From Pseudomonas sp. LS44 (GTDB lineage Bacteria > Pseudomonadota > Gammaproteobacteria > Pseudomonadales > Pseudomonadaceae): a stretch of 64,000 bases of DNA. Where the stretch lies: NCBI RefSeq assembly GCF_024730785.1, contig NZ_CP102830.1:868001-932000 (forward strand), given 5' to 3'. This document shows, piece by piece, positions 1 through 8,070 of this stretch. Each line of letters opens with the position of its first letter. The stretch's first letter is position 1. The notes below the pieces were generated by a model. It did not search any database and was not told the DNA's origin. It saw nothing but the letters and a program-made list of their open reading frames with translations. A program made the position numbers and the translations under genes.

Positions 1-621
1 CAGCACGCTGACGAACATCAGGCGCAACGTGCCGGCACCGGCCAGGCGCGCGGCGGTCACGTAGTCGCGGTTCAGTTCGCCGAGCACCGCGGCGCGGGTC
101 AGGCGCACGTAGGAGGGCAGCGAGACGATGGCGATGGCGATCACCGTATTGCGCAGGCCGGGGCCGAGGATGGCGACGATGGCCACGGCCAGCAGCAAGG
201 CCGGCAGGGCCAGCATGATGTCCATCAGGCGCATGATCGCCGGGCCCAGGTGACGCGGGAAAAAGCCCGCGACCAGACCCAGCAACACGCCGGGAAACAG
301 CGATAGCAACACCGAAGCCAGGCCGATCAGCAGTGACAGGCGCGCACCGTGGATCAGCCGCGAGAGCAGGTCGCGGCCCAGCTCGTCGGTGCCTAGCGGG
401 AAGCGCCAGCTGCCGCCCTCCAGCCAAGCCGGCGGGCTGAGCATGAAGTCGCGAAACTGCTCGCCGGGATCGTGCGGCGCGAGCCAGGGGGCGAACAGCG
501 CGCAGGCCACCACCAGCAGCATGAACAGCAACCCAGCGAGCGCGCCCTTGTTATGCGCAAAGCCCTGCCAGAACTCGCGCAGCGGTGAGGGATAGGCCAG
601 CGGCGGCGCGCTACTAATCAT
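1..621 (-). CDS. dppC: Dipeptide-type ABC transporter permease, DppC-like (3' end off the left edge)
   Basis: Partial gene: 207 codons from the ATG at 621 run to base 1 without a stop, so the C-terminus lies outside the window. It is the second inner-membrane permease of a peptide or nickel type ABC importer, partner of the DppB-like protein just upstream. The translation has a cytoplasmic N-terminus (MISSAPPLAYPSPLREFW), a first membrane segment near residues 30-48, the periplasmic 'PLGTDELGRDLLSRLIHGAR' stretch typical of DppC/OppC, and the start of the binding-protein-dependent transport domain with several hydrophobic helices. It is transcribed after dppA and dppB but separated from dppB by about 220 bases of REP-type repeats. 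The family is clear; the substrate (di- or oligopeptide or another small solute) cannot be told from sequence. Confidence 0.9.
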   Translation of the reverse strand, partial: MISSAPPLAYPSPLREFWQGFAHNKGALAGLLFMLLVVACALFAPWLAPHDPGEQFRDFMLSPPAWLEGGSWRFPLGTDELGRDLLSRLIHGARLSLLIGLASVLLSLFPGVLLGLVAGFFPRHLGPAIMRLMDIMLALPALLLAVAIVAILGPGLRNTVIAIAIVSLPSYVRLTRAAVLGELNRDYVTAARLAGAGTLRLMFVSVL

Positions 622-633
622 CGCGAGAGCCTT

Positions 634-703
634 GTAGGAGCGAATTCATTCGCGATCAGCGTTGGCAGGCAATGGCGAGGATCGCGAATGAATTCGCTCC
701 TAC
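634..703. repeat. REPIN 1: inverted pair of REP-like 23-mers
   Basis: GTAGGAGCGAATTCATTC... at 634-656 and its reverse complement at 681-703 form a 70-bp inverted pair with a short unrelated spacer. This is the organisation known for Pseudomonas REP doublets (REPINs), short elements mobilised in trans by REP-associated tyrosine transposases (RAYTs); no RAYT gene is in the window. Confidence 0.85.
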
Positions 704-747
704 GCGGTGGCTGTTCCGAGCGTTGGCAGCAGGCGATTCGATGGGGT

Positions 748-817
748 GTAGGAGCGGATTCATCCGCGATAAGGACCGACTCGGTGTAAGCAGCATCGCG
801 AATGAATTCGCCCCTAC
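748..817. repeat. REPIN 2: second inverted pair of the same family
   Basis: GTAGGAGCGGATTCATCC... at 748-770 and the inverted copy at 795-817 give another element of exactly 70 bp, with substitutions in each arm relative to REPIN 1 (for example CGGATTCATCCG for CGAATTCATTCG). It ends 25 bases before the dppB stop codon, so both doublets sit within the dpp transcript. Confidence 0.85.
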
Positions 818-841
818 AAAATCGGGTGCGTTTTGGGCTGT

Positions 842-1852
842 TCATCGGGCGTGCCTGATCCGTGGGTTGGCCAGACCGTAGAGCATGTCGACCACGAAGT
901 TGACCAGGATCACCAGGCAGGCGATCAGCAGGATGCCGTTCTGCACCACCGGATAATCGCGGGCGCTGATCGCCTCGATCAGCCATTTGCCGATCCCTGG
1001 CCAGGAGAAAATGGTTTCGGTCAGCACCGCGCCGGAGAGCAGCGCGCCGACCTGCAGGCCGAACACTGTGAGCACCGGAATCAGCGCATTGCGCAGGCCA
1101 TGCACGAACACCACTCGTGCCGGCGACAGGCCCTTGGCACGGGCGGTGCGGATGTAGTCCTCGCCGAGCACTTCGAGCATCGCCGAGCGGGTCATCCGCG
1201 CGATCACCGCCAGCGGAATGGTACCGAGCACGATGGCCGGCAGGATCAAGTGGCGCAGGGCATCGAGAAAGGCGCCGGGCTCATCGCTGAGCAGGCTGTC
1301 GATCAGCATGAAGCCGCTGCGCGGTTCGATATCGTAGAGCATGTCGATGCGCCCGGACACCGGCGTCCAGCCGAGCCCGACGGACACAACGATCTGCAGC
1401 ATCAAACCCCACCAGAAAATCGGCATCGAATAGCCGGTCAGCGCCAGGCCCATCACGCCGTGATCGAACCAGGAACCGCGTTTCAGGGCGGCGACCACGC
1501 CCGCGAGCAGACCCAGGCAGCCGGCGAACAGCAGGGCGGCGATGGCCAGTTCGAGGGTCGCGGGAAACAGGGCGAGAAATTCCTGCCAGACGTTTTCGCC
1601 GGAGCGAAACGAGCGGCCCAGGTCACCCTGCGCGAGTTGGCCGATGTAATCCAGGTATTGCATCACCAGCGGCTTATCCAGGCCCAGGCGCTGCATGGCT
1701 TCGGCATGCGCCTGCGGGTCGAGGCGGCGCTCGCCCATCATCACTTCCACCGGATCGCCGGGGATCAGGCGGATCAGCGCGAAGGTCAGCAGGGTCACAC
1801 CGAAAAAGGTCGGGATCAGCAACCCCAGGCGGCGGGCGATAAACGACAGCAT
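842..1852 (-). CDS. dppB: Dipeptide-type ABC transporter permease, DppB-like
   Basis: Complete 336-residue integral membrane protein, the first permease of the importer. It opens with a membrane segment (MLSFIARRLGLLIPTFFGV) and the conserved 'LIRLIPGDPVEVMMG' loop of DppB/OppB. Further helices follow, and the EAA loop that contacts the ATPase reads 'DYIRTARAKGLSPARVVFVH' near residues 215-235, with 'TIFSWPGIGKWLIEAI' after it; the protein ends in a hydrophobic helix and 'DMLYGLANPRIRH'. Length is normal for the family. It lies 72 bases downstream of dppA, so one transcript is likely. The ATPase subunits (DppD/DppF) would be expected beyond dppC, off the left edge. Confidence 0.92.
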   Translation of the reverse strand: MLSFIARRLGLLIPTFFGVTLLTFALIRLIPGDPVEVMMGERRLDPQAHAEAMQRLGLDKPLVMQYLDYIGQLAQGDLGRSFRSGENVWQEFLALFPATLELAIAALLFAGCLGLLAGVVAALKRGSWFDHGVMGLALTGYSMPIFWWGLMLQIVVSVGLGWTPVSGRIDMLYDIEPRSGFMLIDSLLSDEPGAFLDALRHLILPAIVLGTIPLAVIARMTRSAMLEVLGEDYIRTARAKGLSPARVVFVHGLRNALIPVLTVFGLQVGALLSGAVLTETIFSWPGIGKWLIEAISARDYPVVQNGILLIACLVILVNFVVDMLYGLANPRIRHAR

Positions 1853-1924
1853 CAGGCGGCGGTACTCGGTATCAGGTGGCTTGGCGGCGCGGCGACATGG
1901 GCCGCGTCTGCGTTGTGCAGGTGA

Positions 1925-3538
1925 TTATTCCTGTTTCAGCCGCACTCTGGCGAAATTGTTCGAACCCAGCGGGCTCATCTGGAAGCCTTCGACCCGCGTG
2001 CTGAACAGGTTGAACAGCTTCGGATGGGCCAGCGGAATCCACGGTGCCTGCTCATGGAAGATCGTCAGCGCCTCGCGGTACAGCGCGGCGCGCTCGGTCT
2101 GTGCGCGGCTCTGCCGGGCCTGGCGAATCAGCGCGTCGAAATGCGGATCGCACCAGCCGGCCTGGTTTTCCCCGGATGCCGCGGCGGCGCAGGACAGGTT
2201 GGGGGTGAGGAAGTTGTCCGGGTCACCGTTGTCGCCGACCCAGCCCATGAACACCAGATCATGCTCGCCGCGCTTGGCCCGCTTGATCAGCTCGCCCCAC
2301 TCGTAGACGCGCACGTCCGCCTGGATGCCGATGGCGGCGAGGTCGGCCTGCAGCATCTGCGCGCCGATGCCGGGGTTGGGATTGGTCGGCCCGCCGCCCG
2401 GACGGGTCCAGATCGACAGCTTGAGACCCTCGGCAATCCCGGCGGCCTTGAGCAGCTCGCGCGCGCGCGCGGGATCGTGCGGCCAGTCGGCGATGTCCGG
2501 GTTGTAGCCAAGCAGGCTGGGCGGGAACGGATTCACCGCCGGGCTGGCACCCTCGCCGTATTGGGCGCGCAGGTAGGCCTGCTTGTCGAACGCCAGGTTG
2601 ATCGCCTGACGCACGCGCACATCGTCGAGCGGCGGATGGCGGGTGTTGAGGGCGACGTAGGCGACCATCAGCGCGTCCTGCTCGCCGAGGCGCAGCTGCG
2701 TCTGCTCGCGCAGCGCCGGTACATCGGTGGGTTTCGGATACAGCGCGACCTGACAGGCGCCGGCCTTGATCTGCTGCACGCGCACGTTCGGATCGGGGGT
2801 GATGGCGAACAGCAAGCGCTCGATCGCCGGCTTGCCGGCCCAGTAGTCCGGATTGGCGCGGTAGCGGATTTGCGCGTCCTTGGCGTAGCGCTCGAAGACG
2901 AACGGGCCGGTACCAATGGGCTGGCTGTTGAGGCGGTCGGGTTGACCGGTCTTGAGCAACTGGTCGGCGTATTCGGCGGAATAGATCGAGGCGAAACCCA
3001 TCGCCAAATTAGCCAGGAATGGTGCTTCGGGATGCTTGAGGACGAAGCGTACGTGGCGCGCATCGAGCGTCTCGATGCGCTCGATCAGCTCGCCAAGGGC
3101 CATCGACTCGGCGTAGGGAAAGCCGCGCGCGCTGAGCGCATGCCAGGGGTGGCGCGGGTCGAGCTGGCGCTGGAAACTCCACTGCACGTCGGCGGCGCTG
3201 AAGCTGCGGCTGGGGGTGAACCAGGGCGTGCGATGGAACTGCACGTGGTCGCGGAGTTGGAAGGTGTAGCTCAGTCCATCGGCGGAAATTTCCCAGCTTT
3301 CCGCCAGCGCCGGGACGATCCGCGTGGTGCCGGGGGCGAATTGCACGAGGCGATCGAACAGCGTTTCCGCCGAGGCATCGGCCGTGGTCGCGGCGGTGTA
3401 CTGGACGATATCGAAGCCTTCCGGACTGGCTTCGGTGCAGACCACCAAGGCGTCATTGGCGGCCAGCGCGGGCAGGGCGAACAACAGGCTGGCCAGCAGG
3501 ACGAAAAGGCGGCGCGAGCAATGCGGCATGCGGTTCAT
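1925..3538 (-). CDS. dppA: ABC transporter periplasmic peptide-binding protein, DppA-like (SBP_bac_5)
   Basis: 537 residues with a Sec signal peptide (LFVLLASLLFALPALAA, cleavage likely after residue 26). The mature part shows the family 5 solute-binding features: 'ALVVCTEASPEGFDIVQY' at its start, 'LAESWEISADGLSYTFQLRD' near residue 80, 'SAADVQWSFQRQLDP' and 'PIGTGPFVFERY'. It captures the substrate in the periplasm and hands it to the DppBC permease. First gene of the visible dpp operon. Pseudomonads often carry several DppA paralogues with different peptide preferences, so the exact ligand is unknown. In P. aeruginosa a dpp cluster lies near roxSR, which agrees with the neighbours here. 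Confidence 0.92.
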   Translation of the reverse strand: MNRMPHCSRRLFVLLASLLFALPALAANDALVVCTEASPEGFDIVQYTAATTADASAETLFDRLVQFAPGTTRIVPALAESWEISADGLSYTFQLRDHVQFHRTPWFTPSRSFSAADVQWSFQRQLDPRHPWHALSARGFPYAESMALGELIERIETLDARHVRFVLKHPEAPFLANLAMGFASIYSAEYADQLLKTGQPDRLNSQPIGTGPFVFERYAKDAQIRYRANPDYWAGKPAIERLLFAITPDPNVRVQQIKAGACQVALYPKPTDVPALREQTQLRLGEQDALMVAYVALNTRHPPLDDVRVRQAINLAFDKQAYLRAQYGEGASPAVNPFPPSLLGYNPDIADWPHDPARARELLKAAGIAEGLKLSIWTRPGGGPTNPNPGIGAQMLQADLAAIGIQADVRVYEWGELIKRAKRGEHDLVFMGWVGDNGDPDNFLTPNLSCAAAASGENQAGWCDPHFDALIRQARQSRAQTERAALYREALTIFHEQAPWIPLAHPKLFNLFSTRVEGFQMSPLGSNNFARVRLKQE

Positions 3539-3610
3539 CCAATCCAGGAAGGGCTGCGGCCAGCCTAGGTGCGCCGCCGCCGTTAGGCAATGCCGATTCC
3601 TGGTGACGAG

Positions 3611-3720
3611 CCGTAGGATGGGGCTGGTCGCGCAGATTGAGCGCAGCGATACCCATCGGCCATGTTCGATGGGTATCGTCGCTACGCTCCTCGACCCACG
3701 CGGCCCGAGCCATCCTACGG
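3611..3720. repeat. 110-bp nested inverted repeat, GTAGGATGG family
   Basis: Outer arms CCGTAGGATGG (3611-3621) and CCATCCTACGG (3710-3720) enclose a second inverted pair, GAGCGCAGCGATACCCATCG (3639-3658) against CGATGGGTATCGTCGCTACG (from 3667). The whole can fold as a long hairpin. It lies between dppA (start at 3538) and the SIMPL gene (stop at 3753). A one-unit version of the same sequence is at 4629-4663. Confidence 0.8.
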
Positions 3721-3752
3721 ACTACGTACCAGGATGAGGGCGGGGCGTAGAA

Positions 3753-4466
3753 TCAGGGCAGCTGCACTTCGATCACGCCGTCGGCGTTGACCGTGACTTC
3801 GCTGGTGCCGGCTTCGATTTGCTGTGGGGCGGCTTTGCTCATCGACATGGCGGCCGGCGCGGCGTCCATGCGTTGCATCATCATCGGCCGGAAGCCGGAG
3901 CTGTTGAGGTTCAGGCTGACCAGCTTGTAGCCCTTGCCGCCGAGGGCCGCGGTGGCCAACTGGGCGCGCTCCTTGAAGGCGTCGACGGCTTGCTTGAGCA
4001 ATTCATCTTCGCTTTTCTTGCGGCTCGGTTTGGAGATGGCGAAGGTCATTGCCGCCATTTTCAGATCGCCGAGCAGCTTGCTGGTGAGCGTCGACAGCAC
4101 GGCGAAGTCGGCGCTTTCCAGTCGCAGTTCGGCGCGCTCGCGCCAGCCGGTGATCTGCTGGCCATCCTTGTCGTAGATCGGATAGCTGTTGCGGCTGCCG
4201 AGGGTGACCGTGACTTTCTTGTCCTGGCGCGCTGTGTCGAGGGCCTTATTGAGGCTTTGCGTGATGCTGGCGGCGAGCTTGGCCGGATCGCTGTCCTGCC
4301 CTTCGCTATAGAGCGTGACGTGCATCAGGTCGTGGGCGACGTCCTGGCTGACCTCGGCGCGCAGGGCGATTTGATTGTAACGGGCCTCTTCGGCGTGCAA
4401 CGGCAGGCTGGCGAGGGTGGCGGCGCAGAGTGCCAAAGCGGCAGTCAGGCGAGTGAGAGTGGGCAT
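3753..4466 (-). CDS. SIMPL-domain (DUF541) periplasmic protein
   Basis: 237 residues with a clear signal peptide (MPTLTRLTAALALCAATLASLPLHA). The body matches the SIMPL/DUF541 family: an N-terminal 'YNQIALRAEVSQDVAHDLMHV' strand region, 'ALDTARQDKKVTVTLGSRNSYP', a central 'GWRERAELRLESADFAVLST' and a C-terminal beta strand 'EVTVNADGVIEVQLP'. Family members are periplasmic or outer-membrane associated and form oligomeric assemblies; their biochemical role is poorly defined. It is monocistronic, divergent from roxS across about 300 bases that carry two repeat elements. Start chosen at the ATG that begins the signal peptide. Confidence 0.85.
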   Translation of the reverse strand: MPTLTRLTAALALCAATLASLPLHAEEARYNQIALRAEVSQDVAHDLMHVTLYSEGQDSDPAKLAASITQSLNKALDTARQDKKVTVTLGSRNSYPIYDKDGQQITGWRERAELRLESADFAVLSTLTSKLLGDLKMAAMTFAISKPSRKKSEDELLKQAVDAFKERAQLATAALGGKGYKLVSLNLNSSGFRPMMMQRMDAAPAAMSMSKAAPQQIEAGTSEVTVNADGVIEVQLP

Positions 4467-4570
4467 AACGAACTCCTGTATGGGAACTACACGAGCTTAG
4501 ACGCAACCTTGGGGTGATTCGGGTTAACCGTGGTTCAGTTTTTTCTGACGGCTGCTCGGTCGCGCTTTTC

Positions 4571-4599
4571 TTCCCCTCTCCGTTTGCGGGAGAGGGGAA
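4571..4599. repeat. CCCCTCTCC hairpin repeat, copy 1
   Basis: Perfect 11-bp arms TTCCCCTCTCC (4571-4581) and GGAGAGGGGAA (4589-4599) around a 7-base loop. Two related hairpins lie between gatA and gatB at 9998 and 10061, so this is a dispersed family. Confidence 0.75.
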
Positions 4600-4628
4600 A
4601 CCGGCGATGCGATCCACAGGCCAGCTTT

Positions 4629-4663
4629 GTAGGATGGATTGAGCGCAGCGATACCCATCCTAC
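4629..4663. repeat. Short GTAGGATGG-family inverted repeat
   Basis: GTAGGATGG (4629-4637) and CATCCTAC (4656-4663) flank TTGAGCGCAGCGATACC, the same internal sequence as one arm of the 3611-3720 element. Confidence 0.75.
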
Positions 4664-4772
4664 GTAACGCTCTCTTGGGAGATGGCTGGGGCTACCCGGC
4701 TGCGGCGCTTTGCCGCAGCCGGGCAGGCGTGTGGATGCCTTGGTTATACTCGCCCGTCAATTCGGAGACCCT

Positions 4773-6020
4773 ATGCTCGAACCCGCGCAGCTGTTGTCCG
4801 CCAGTCACCAGAACTTGTGGCGCCTGACCCTGATCCGCATCCTGGTCCTGGCTGCTCAGGCAGGCTCGGTGGGCTTCGCCTATCTGTCGGGTTTCCTCGA
4901 GCTGCCGTGGCTGGCGCTGAGCATCACGCTCGGCGTCTCGGCCGTGCTCTGCGGGCTGACCGCCCTACGGCTGCGCGGTCCATGGCCGGTCACTGAGCTG
5001 GAATACGCAGTGCAACTGGCTTGCGACCTGATCATCCACAGCGTGCTGCTGTATTACTCGGGCGGCTCGACCAACCCCTTCGTCTCCTATTACCTGGTGC
5101 CGCTGACCATTGCCGCGGCGACCCTGCCGTGGTTCTACTCGGTGTTGCTTTCCGGCCTGGCCCTGGCCAGCTACACCCTGCTGCTGGTGTTCTACCACCC
5201 GCTGGAGATGCAGCTGATCGAGCGCGAGAAGCTGTTGATCTACGGCATGTGGCTGAGCTTCGCGATGGCCGCGGCGCTGATCACCTTCTTCGCCGCGAAG
5301 ATGGCCGAAGAACTGCGCCGCCAGGAGGAGTCGCGGGCCCAGCGCCGCGAGGAAAACCTGCGCGACCAGCAGCTACTTGCCGTCGCCACCCAGGCAGCCG
5401 GCGCCGCGCATGAACTGGGCACGCCGCTGGCGACCATGAGTGTGCTGATCAAGGAACTGCGCCGCGAGCATGCCGATCCCCTGTTGCAGGAAGACTTGGG
5501 CGTGCTGCAGGAACAGGTCAAACTGTGTAAGGAAAGCCTGCAGCATCTGGTGCGCGCCGCCGAGGCGGATCGGCGTCAGGCGGTGGTTGAGCAAAGCGCC
5601 GTGGCCTGGCTGGAAAGCACCCTGAATCGCTGGCACCTGATGCGCCCGGAAGCCACCTATCGCTATCAATGTCTGGGCAGTGGGGCGGTGCCGCGGCTGC
5701 TACCGCCGGCGGATCTCACCCAGGCGCTGCTCAATCTGCTCAACAATGCCGCGGATGCCTGCCCGGACAAACTCGACATCCGCCTGGACTGGGATGCCGC
5801 GGAGCTGGTGCTGAGCATTCGCGATCATGGCGCCGGTGTGCCGCTGGCGATTGCCGAGCAGATCGGCAAGCCGTTCATCACCACCAAAGGCGGCAAGGGT
5901 TTTGGCCTCGGTTTGTTCCTCAGCCAGGCCAGCGTGACCCGCGCCGGTGGATCGGTAAAACTCTATAACAATGAGGAGGGCGGTACGCTGACCGAACTCC
6001 GCCTGCCCCGCCTGCCTTGA
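4773..6020 (+). CDS. roxS: Redox-responsive sensor histidine kinase RoxS (RegB/PrrB family)
   Basis: 415 residues from the ATG at 4773, preceded by GGAG; an upstream ATG at 4710 in frame lacks a binding site and would add a non-conserved tail. The N-terminal half has about six membrane helices and contains GGSTNPF at residues 97-103, the heptapeptide that in RegB binds ubiquinone and senses redox state. A coiled linker (about 178-200) leads to the H-box 'AAGAAHELGTPLATM' with phospho-accepting His213, and Cys252 in 'KLCKESL' corresponds in position to the redox-active cysteine of RegB. The C-terminal ATPase domain has 'NLLNNAADACP' (N box), 'DHGAGVP' (G1) and 'GKGFGLGLFLS' (G2). In P. aeruginosa RoxSR controls the cyanide-insensitive oxidase. 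It pairs with roxR 10 bases downstream. Confidence 0.93.
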   Translation: MLEPAQLLSASHQNLWRLTLIRILVLAAQAGSVGFAYLSGFLELPWLALSITLGVSAVLCGLTALRLRGPWPVTELEYAVQLACDLIIHSVLLYYSGGSTNPFVSYYLVPLTIAAATLPWFYSVLLSGLALASYTLLLVFYHPLEMQLIEREKLLIYGMWLSFAMAAALITFFAAKMAEELRRQEESRAQRREENLRDQQLLAVATQAAGAAHELGTPLATMSVLIKELRREHADPLLQEDLGVLQEQVKLCKESLQHLVRAAEADRRQAVVEQSAVAWLESTLNRWHLMRPEATYRYQCLGSGAVPRLLPPADLTQALLNLLNNAADACPDKLDIRLDWDAAELVLSIRDHGAGVPLAIAEQIGKPFITTKGGKGFGLGLFLSQASVTRAGGSVKLYNNEEGGTLTELRLPRLP

Positions 6021-6030
6021 GGAGAGCCGC

Positions 6031-6594
6031 ATGATTGACGAGAGCAGTTTGCCCGACGGTGAAGAGCAGCCGCATCTGCTGCTGGTCGACGATGACGCCA
6101 CGTTTACCCGGGTGATGGCCCGCGCCATGACCAGCCGCGGCTTGCGCGTGTCGATCGCCGGTTCCGCCGAAGAAGGTCTGGCCATTGCCGAACAGGACGT
6201 GCCTGATTACGCGGTGCTCGATCTGAAAATGGACGGTGATTCCGGCCTGGTGCTGCTGCCCAAGTTGCTGGTCCTCGACCCGGAAATGCGCGTGGTGATC
6301 CTCACCGGCTATTCGAGCATCGCCACCGCCGTGGAGGCGATCAAACGCGGCGCGGCGAACTACCTGTGCAAGCCGGCGGATGCCGACGACGTGCTCACCG
6401 CGCTGGTCTCCGAGCATGCCGACCTCGACAGCCTGGTGCCGGAAAATCCGATGTCGGTGGATCGCCTGCAGTGGGAGCACATCCAGCGCGTGTTGGCCGA
6501 GCACGATGGCAATATCTCCGCCACCGCCCGCGCCCTGGGCATGCACCGGCGCACCCTGCAGCGCAAGTTGCAGAAGCGCCCAGTGCGCCGCTGA
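6031..6594 (+). CDS. roxR: Response regulator RoxR (RegA/PrrA/ActR family)
   Basis: 187 residues: a receiver domain with acidic pocket 'LLVDDDATF', phospho-acceptor Asp64 in 'YAVLDLKMDGDSG', conserved 'ILTGYSSIATAVEAIK' and Lys in 'NYLCKPADADD'; then a short linker and a Fis-type helix-turn-helix 'ISATARALGMHRRTLQRKL' near residues 160-183. The compact receiver plus Fis HTH without an AAA+ domain is the RegA pattern. It is phosphorylated by RoxS and activates respiratory genes. GAGGAG lies just upstream of the ATG. The pair forms a two-gene operon. Confidence 0.93.
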   Translation: MIDESSLPDGEEQPHLLLVDDDATFTRVMARAMTSRGLRVSIAGSAEEGLAIAEQDVPDYAVLDLKMDGDSGLVLLPKLLVLDPEMRVVILTGYSSIATAVEAIKRGAANYLCKPADADDVLTALVSEHADLDSLVPENPMSVDRLQWEHIQRVLAEHDGNISATARALGMHRRTLQRKLQKRPVRR

Positions 6595-6701
6595 CCGGGC
6601 GCTGGGCCGTCTTCCCGCGCCGCACTGCGCCGATCGTCTAGGCTCGGGCGGCCCGGTGGGCTGCTATCATCGCCGCCCTTTCTGTCGTTCCGGCTCAGCG
6701 C

Positions 6702-7643
6702 ATGCTCGCGATTTTCCTGCAGACCCTGGCCGTCACCGCGCCGGTTTTCGCCATGCTGTTTCTCGGCGTGCTGCTCAAGCGCCTAGGGCAGATCGACAGC
6801 GCCTTCATCAACACCGCCACCGCCCTGGTGTTCAACGTCACCATGCCGGTGATGCTGTTTCTCGCCATCCTGCATGCCGACCTGAATACCGCGCTGCAAC
6901 CGGCGCTGATCGGCTATTTCGTCCTCGCCACGTTGCTGGGTTTTCTGCTCGTCTGGGGCTGGGCGGCCTGGCGGGTGCCGCGAGCCGAGCGCGGCGTATA
7001 TGTGCAGGGCGCGTTCCGAGGCAACAACGGCATCATCGGTCTGGCCTTGGCCGCCAGCCTGTATGGCGATTACGGGCTATCACTGGGCGGCGTGCTCAGC
7101 GGCGTGGTGATCCTCAGCTACAACAGCCTGGCAGTGATCGTGCTGCAGTTCTACAACCCGGCCGGCAAGGCCGATCCGTGGAGCCTGCTAAAGAGCATCC
7201 TGCGCAATCCGTTGATCATCGGTGTGCTCACGGCAATGCCATTCGCCTACTGGCAAGTGCGCTTGCCCGACTGGCTGAGTACGTCCGGGCAATATCTGGC
7301 GCAGTTGACCTTGCCGTTGGCGCTGATCTGCATCGGCGGCACGCTGTCGCTGGCCTCGCTACGTGCCACCAGCGGCCTGGCGCTGGGGGCGAGCCTGATG
7401 AAGATGGTCTGGTTGCCCATCCTCGCTACCGCGGGAGCATTCGCCTGGGGTTTCCGCGGCGCCGAACTGGGCATCCTGTTTCTCTATTTCGCCAGCCCGA
7501 CGGCCGCAGCGAGCTATGTGATGGCGCGAGCGGCCGGAGGCAATGCGGAACTGGCCGCGGCGATTATCGTGATCACTACTCTGGTCGCGGCGGTGTCCAC
7601 CAACATCGGCTTGTTCGTGTTGCAGTGGGGTGGATGGATCTGA
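6702..7643 (+). CDS. AEC family (auxin efflux carrier-like) membrane transporter
   Basis: 313 residues, nearly all hydrophobic, with ten predicted membrane helices in two inverted halves. 'VFAMLFLGVLLKRLGQIDSAFI' and 'TATALVFNVTMPVMLFLAI' near the N-terminus and 'FRGNNGIIGLALAASLYG' in the middle are characteristic of AEC permeases. Bacterial members export or import malate, malonate or other organic acids; the substrate here is not known. It follows roxR by about 107 bases on the same strand and is followed by a convergent gene. Confidence 0.85.
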   Translation: MLAIFLQTLAVTAPVFAMLFLGVLLKRLGQIDSAFINTATALVFNVTMPVMLFLAILHADLNTALQPALIGYFVLATLLGFLLVWGWAAWRVPRAERGVYVQGAFRGNNGIIGLALAASLYGDYGLSLGGVLSGVVILSYNSLAVIVLQFYNPAGKADPWSLLKSILRNPLIIGVLTAMPFAYWQVRLPDWLSTSGQYLAQLTLPLALICIGGTLSLASLRATSGLALGASLMKMVWLPILATAGAFAWGFRGAELGILFLYFASPTAAASYVMARAAGGNAELAAAIIVITTLVAAVSTNIGLFVLQWGGWI

Positions 7644-7668
7644 ACGGAGTAGGCTGCGCGGTGTCGAC

Positions 7669-8049
7669 CTAGGCCGGACGCTGGTGCTCGTCGATCACTT
7701 CCTGCGCCGCGCGGAACGCATCGATGGCCGCCGGCACGCCGGCATACACCGCGCAATGCAGTAGCGCTTCGCGGATTTCCTCGACCGTGCAGCCGTTGTT
7801 CAGCGCGCCGCGCACGTGGCCTTTCAGCTCCTGCGGGCATTTCAGTGCGGTCAGTGCGGCCAGGGTGATCAGGCTGCGGGTCTTGCGATCCAGTCCCTCG
7901 CGGGTCCACACGCCGCCCCAGGCGTGTTCGTTGACGAACTCCTGCAGCGGCTGGCTGAAATCAGTGGCGTTGTTTAGCGCGCGGTCGACGAAGGCGTCGC
8001 CCATGACTTGGCGGCGCACTTGTTCGCCGGCTTTCGCTTGTTCGCTCAT
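7669..8049 (-). CDS. pcaC: Carboxymuconolactone decarboxylase family protein, PcaC-like
   Basis: 126 residues, the full length of PcaC, 4-carboxymuconolactone decarboxylase of the protocatechuate branch of the beta-ketoadipate pathway. The sequence reads end to end like that enzyme: 'GDAFVDRALNNATDFSQPLQ' at the start, 'WGGVWTREGLDRKTRSLITL' in the middle, and 'LNNGCTVEEIREALLHCAVY' with 'AGVPAAIDAFRAAQEVI' at the end. No other pca gene is nearby, so a related CMD-family function remains possible; the close fit makes true PcaC activity likely. It lies 22 bases downstream of the RlpA-like gene. Confidence 0.75.
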   Translation of the reverse strand: MSEQAKAGEQVRRQVMGDAFVDRALNNATDFSQPLQEFVNEHAWGGVWTREGLDRKTRSLITLAALTALKCPQELKGHVRGALNNGCTVEEIREALLHCAVYAGVPAAIDAFRAAQEVIDEHQRPA

Positions 8050-8070
8050 CTTGCTCTCCGTGGTCCTGAC

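Larger units (their letters stand above)
4467..4772. other. Intergenic region between the SIMPL gene and roxS
   Basis: About 306 bases without a gene. It holds two short inverted repeats (4571-4599 and 4629-4663). TATACT at 4745-4750, 22 bases before the roxS ATG, could be a -10 element, but I see no convincing -35 at the right distance. The GGAG ribosome binding site for roxS is at 4763-4766. Confidence 0.6.

Noticed and set aside
634..817. CRISPR-like array
   Set aside because: Four repeats of 23 bases, but in alternating orientation with unequal spacers (24, 44 and 24 bases) and no cas genes; they are REPINs.
833..1924. 363-codon plus-strand open frame
   Set aside because: Lies antisense to dppB; Gln/His/Arg-rich translation without family features, typical of the reverse frame of a high-GC gene.
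2024..3568. 514-codon plus-strand open frame
   Set aside because: Antisense to dppA, with low-complexity Arg/Gly/Val/Leu composition.
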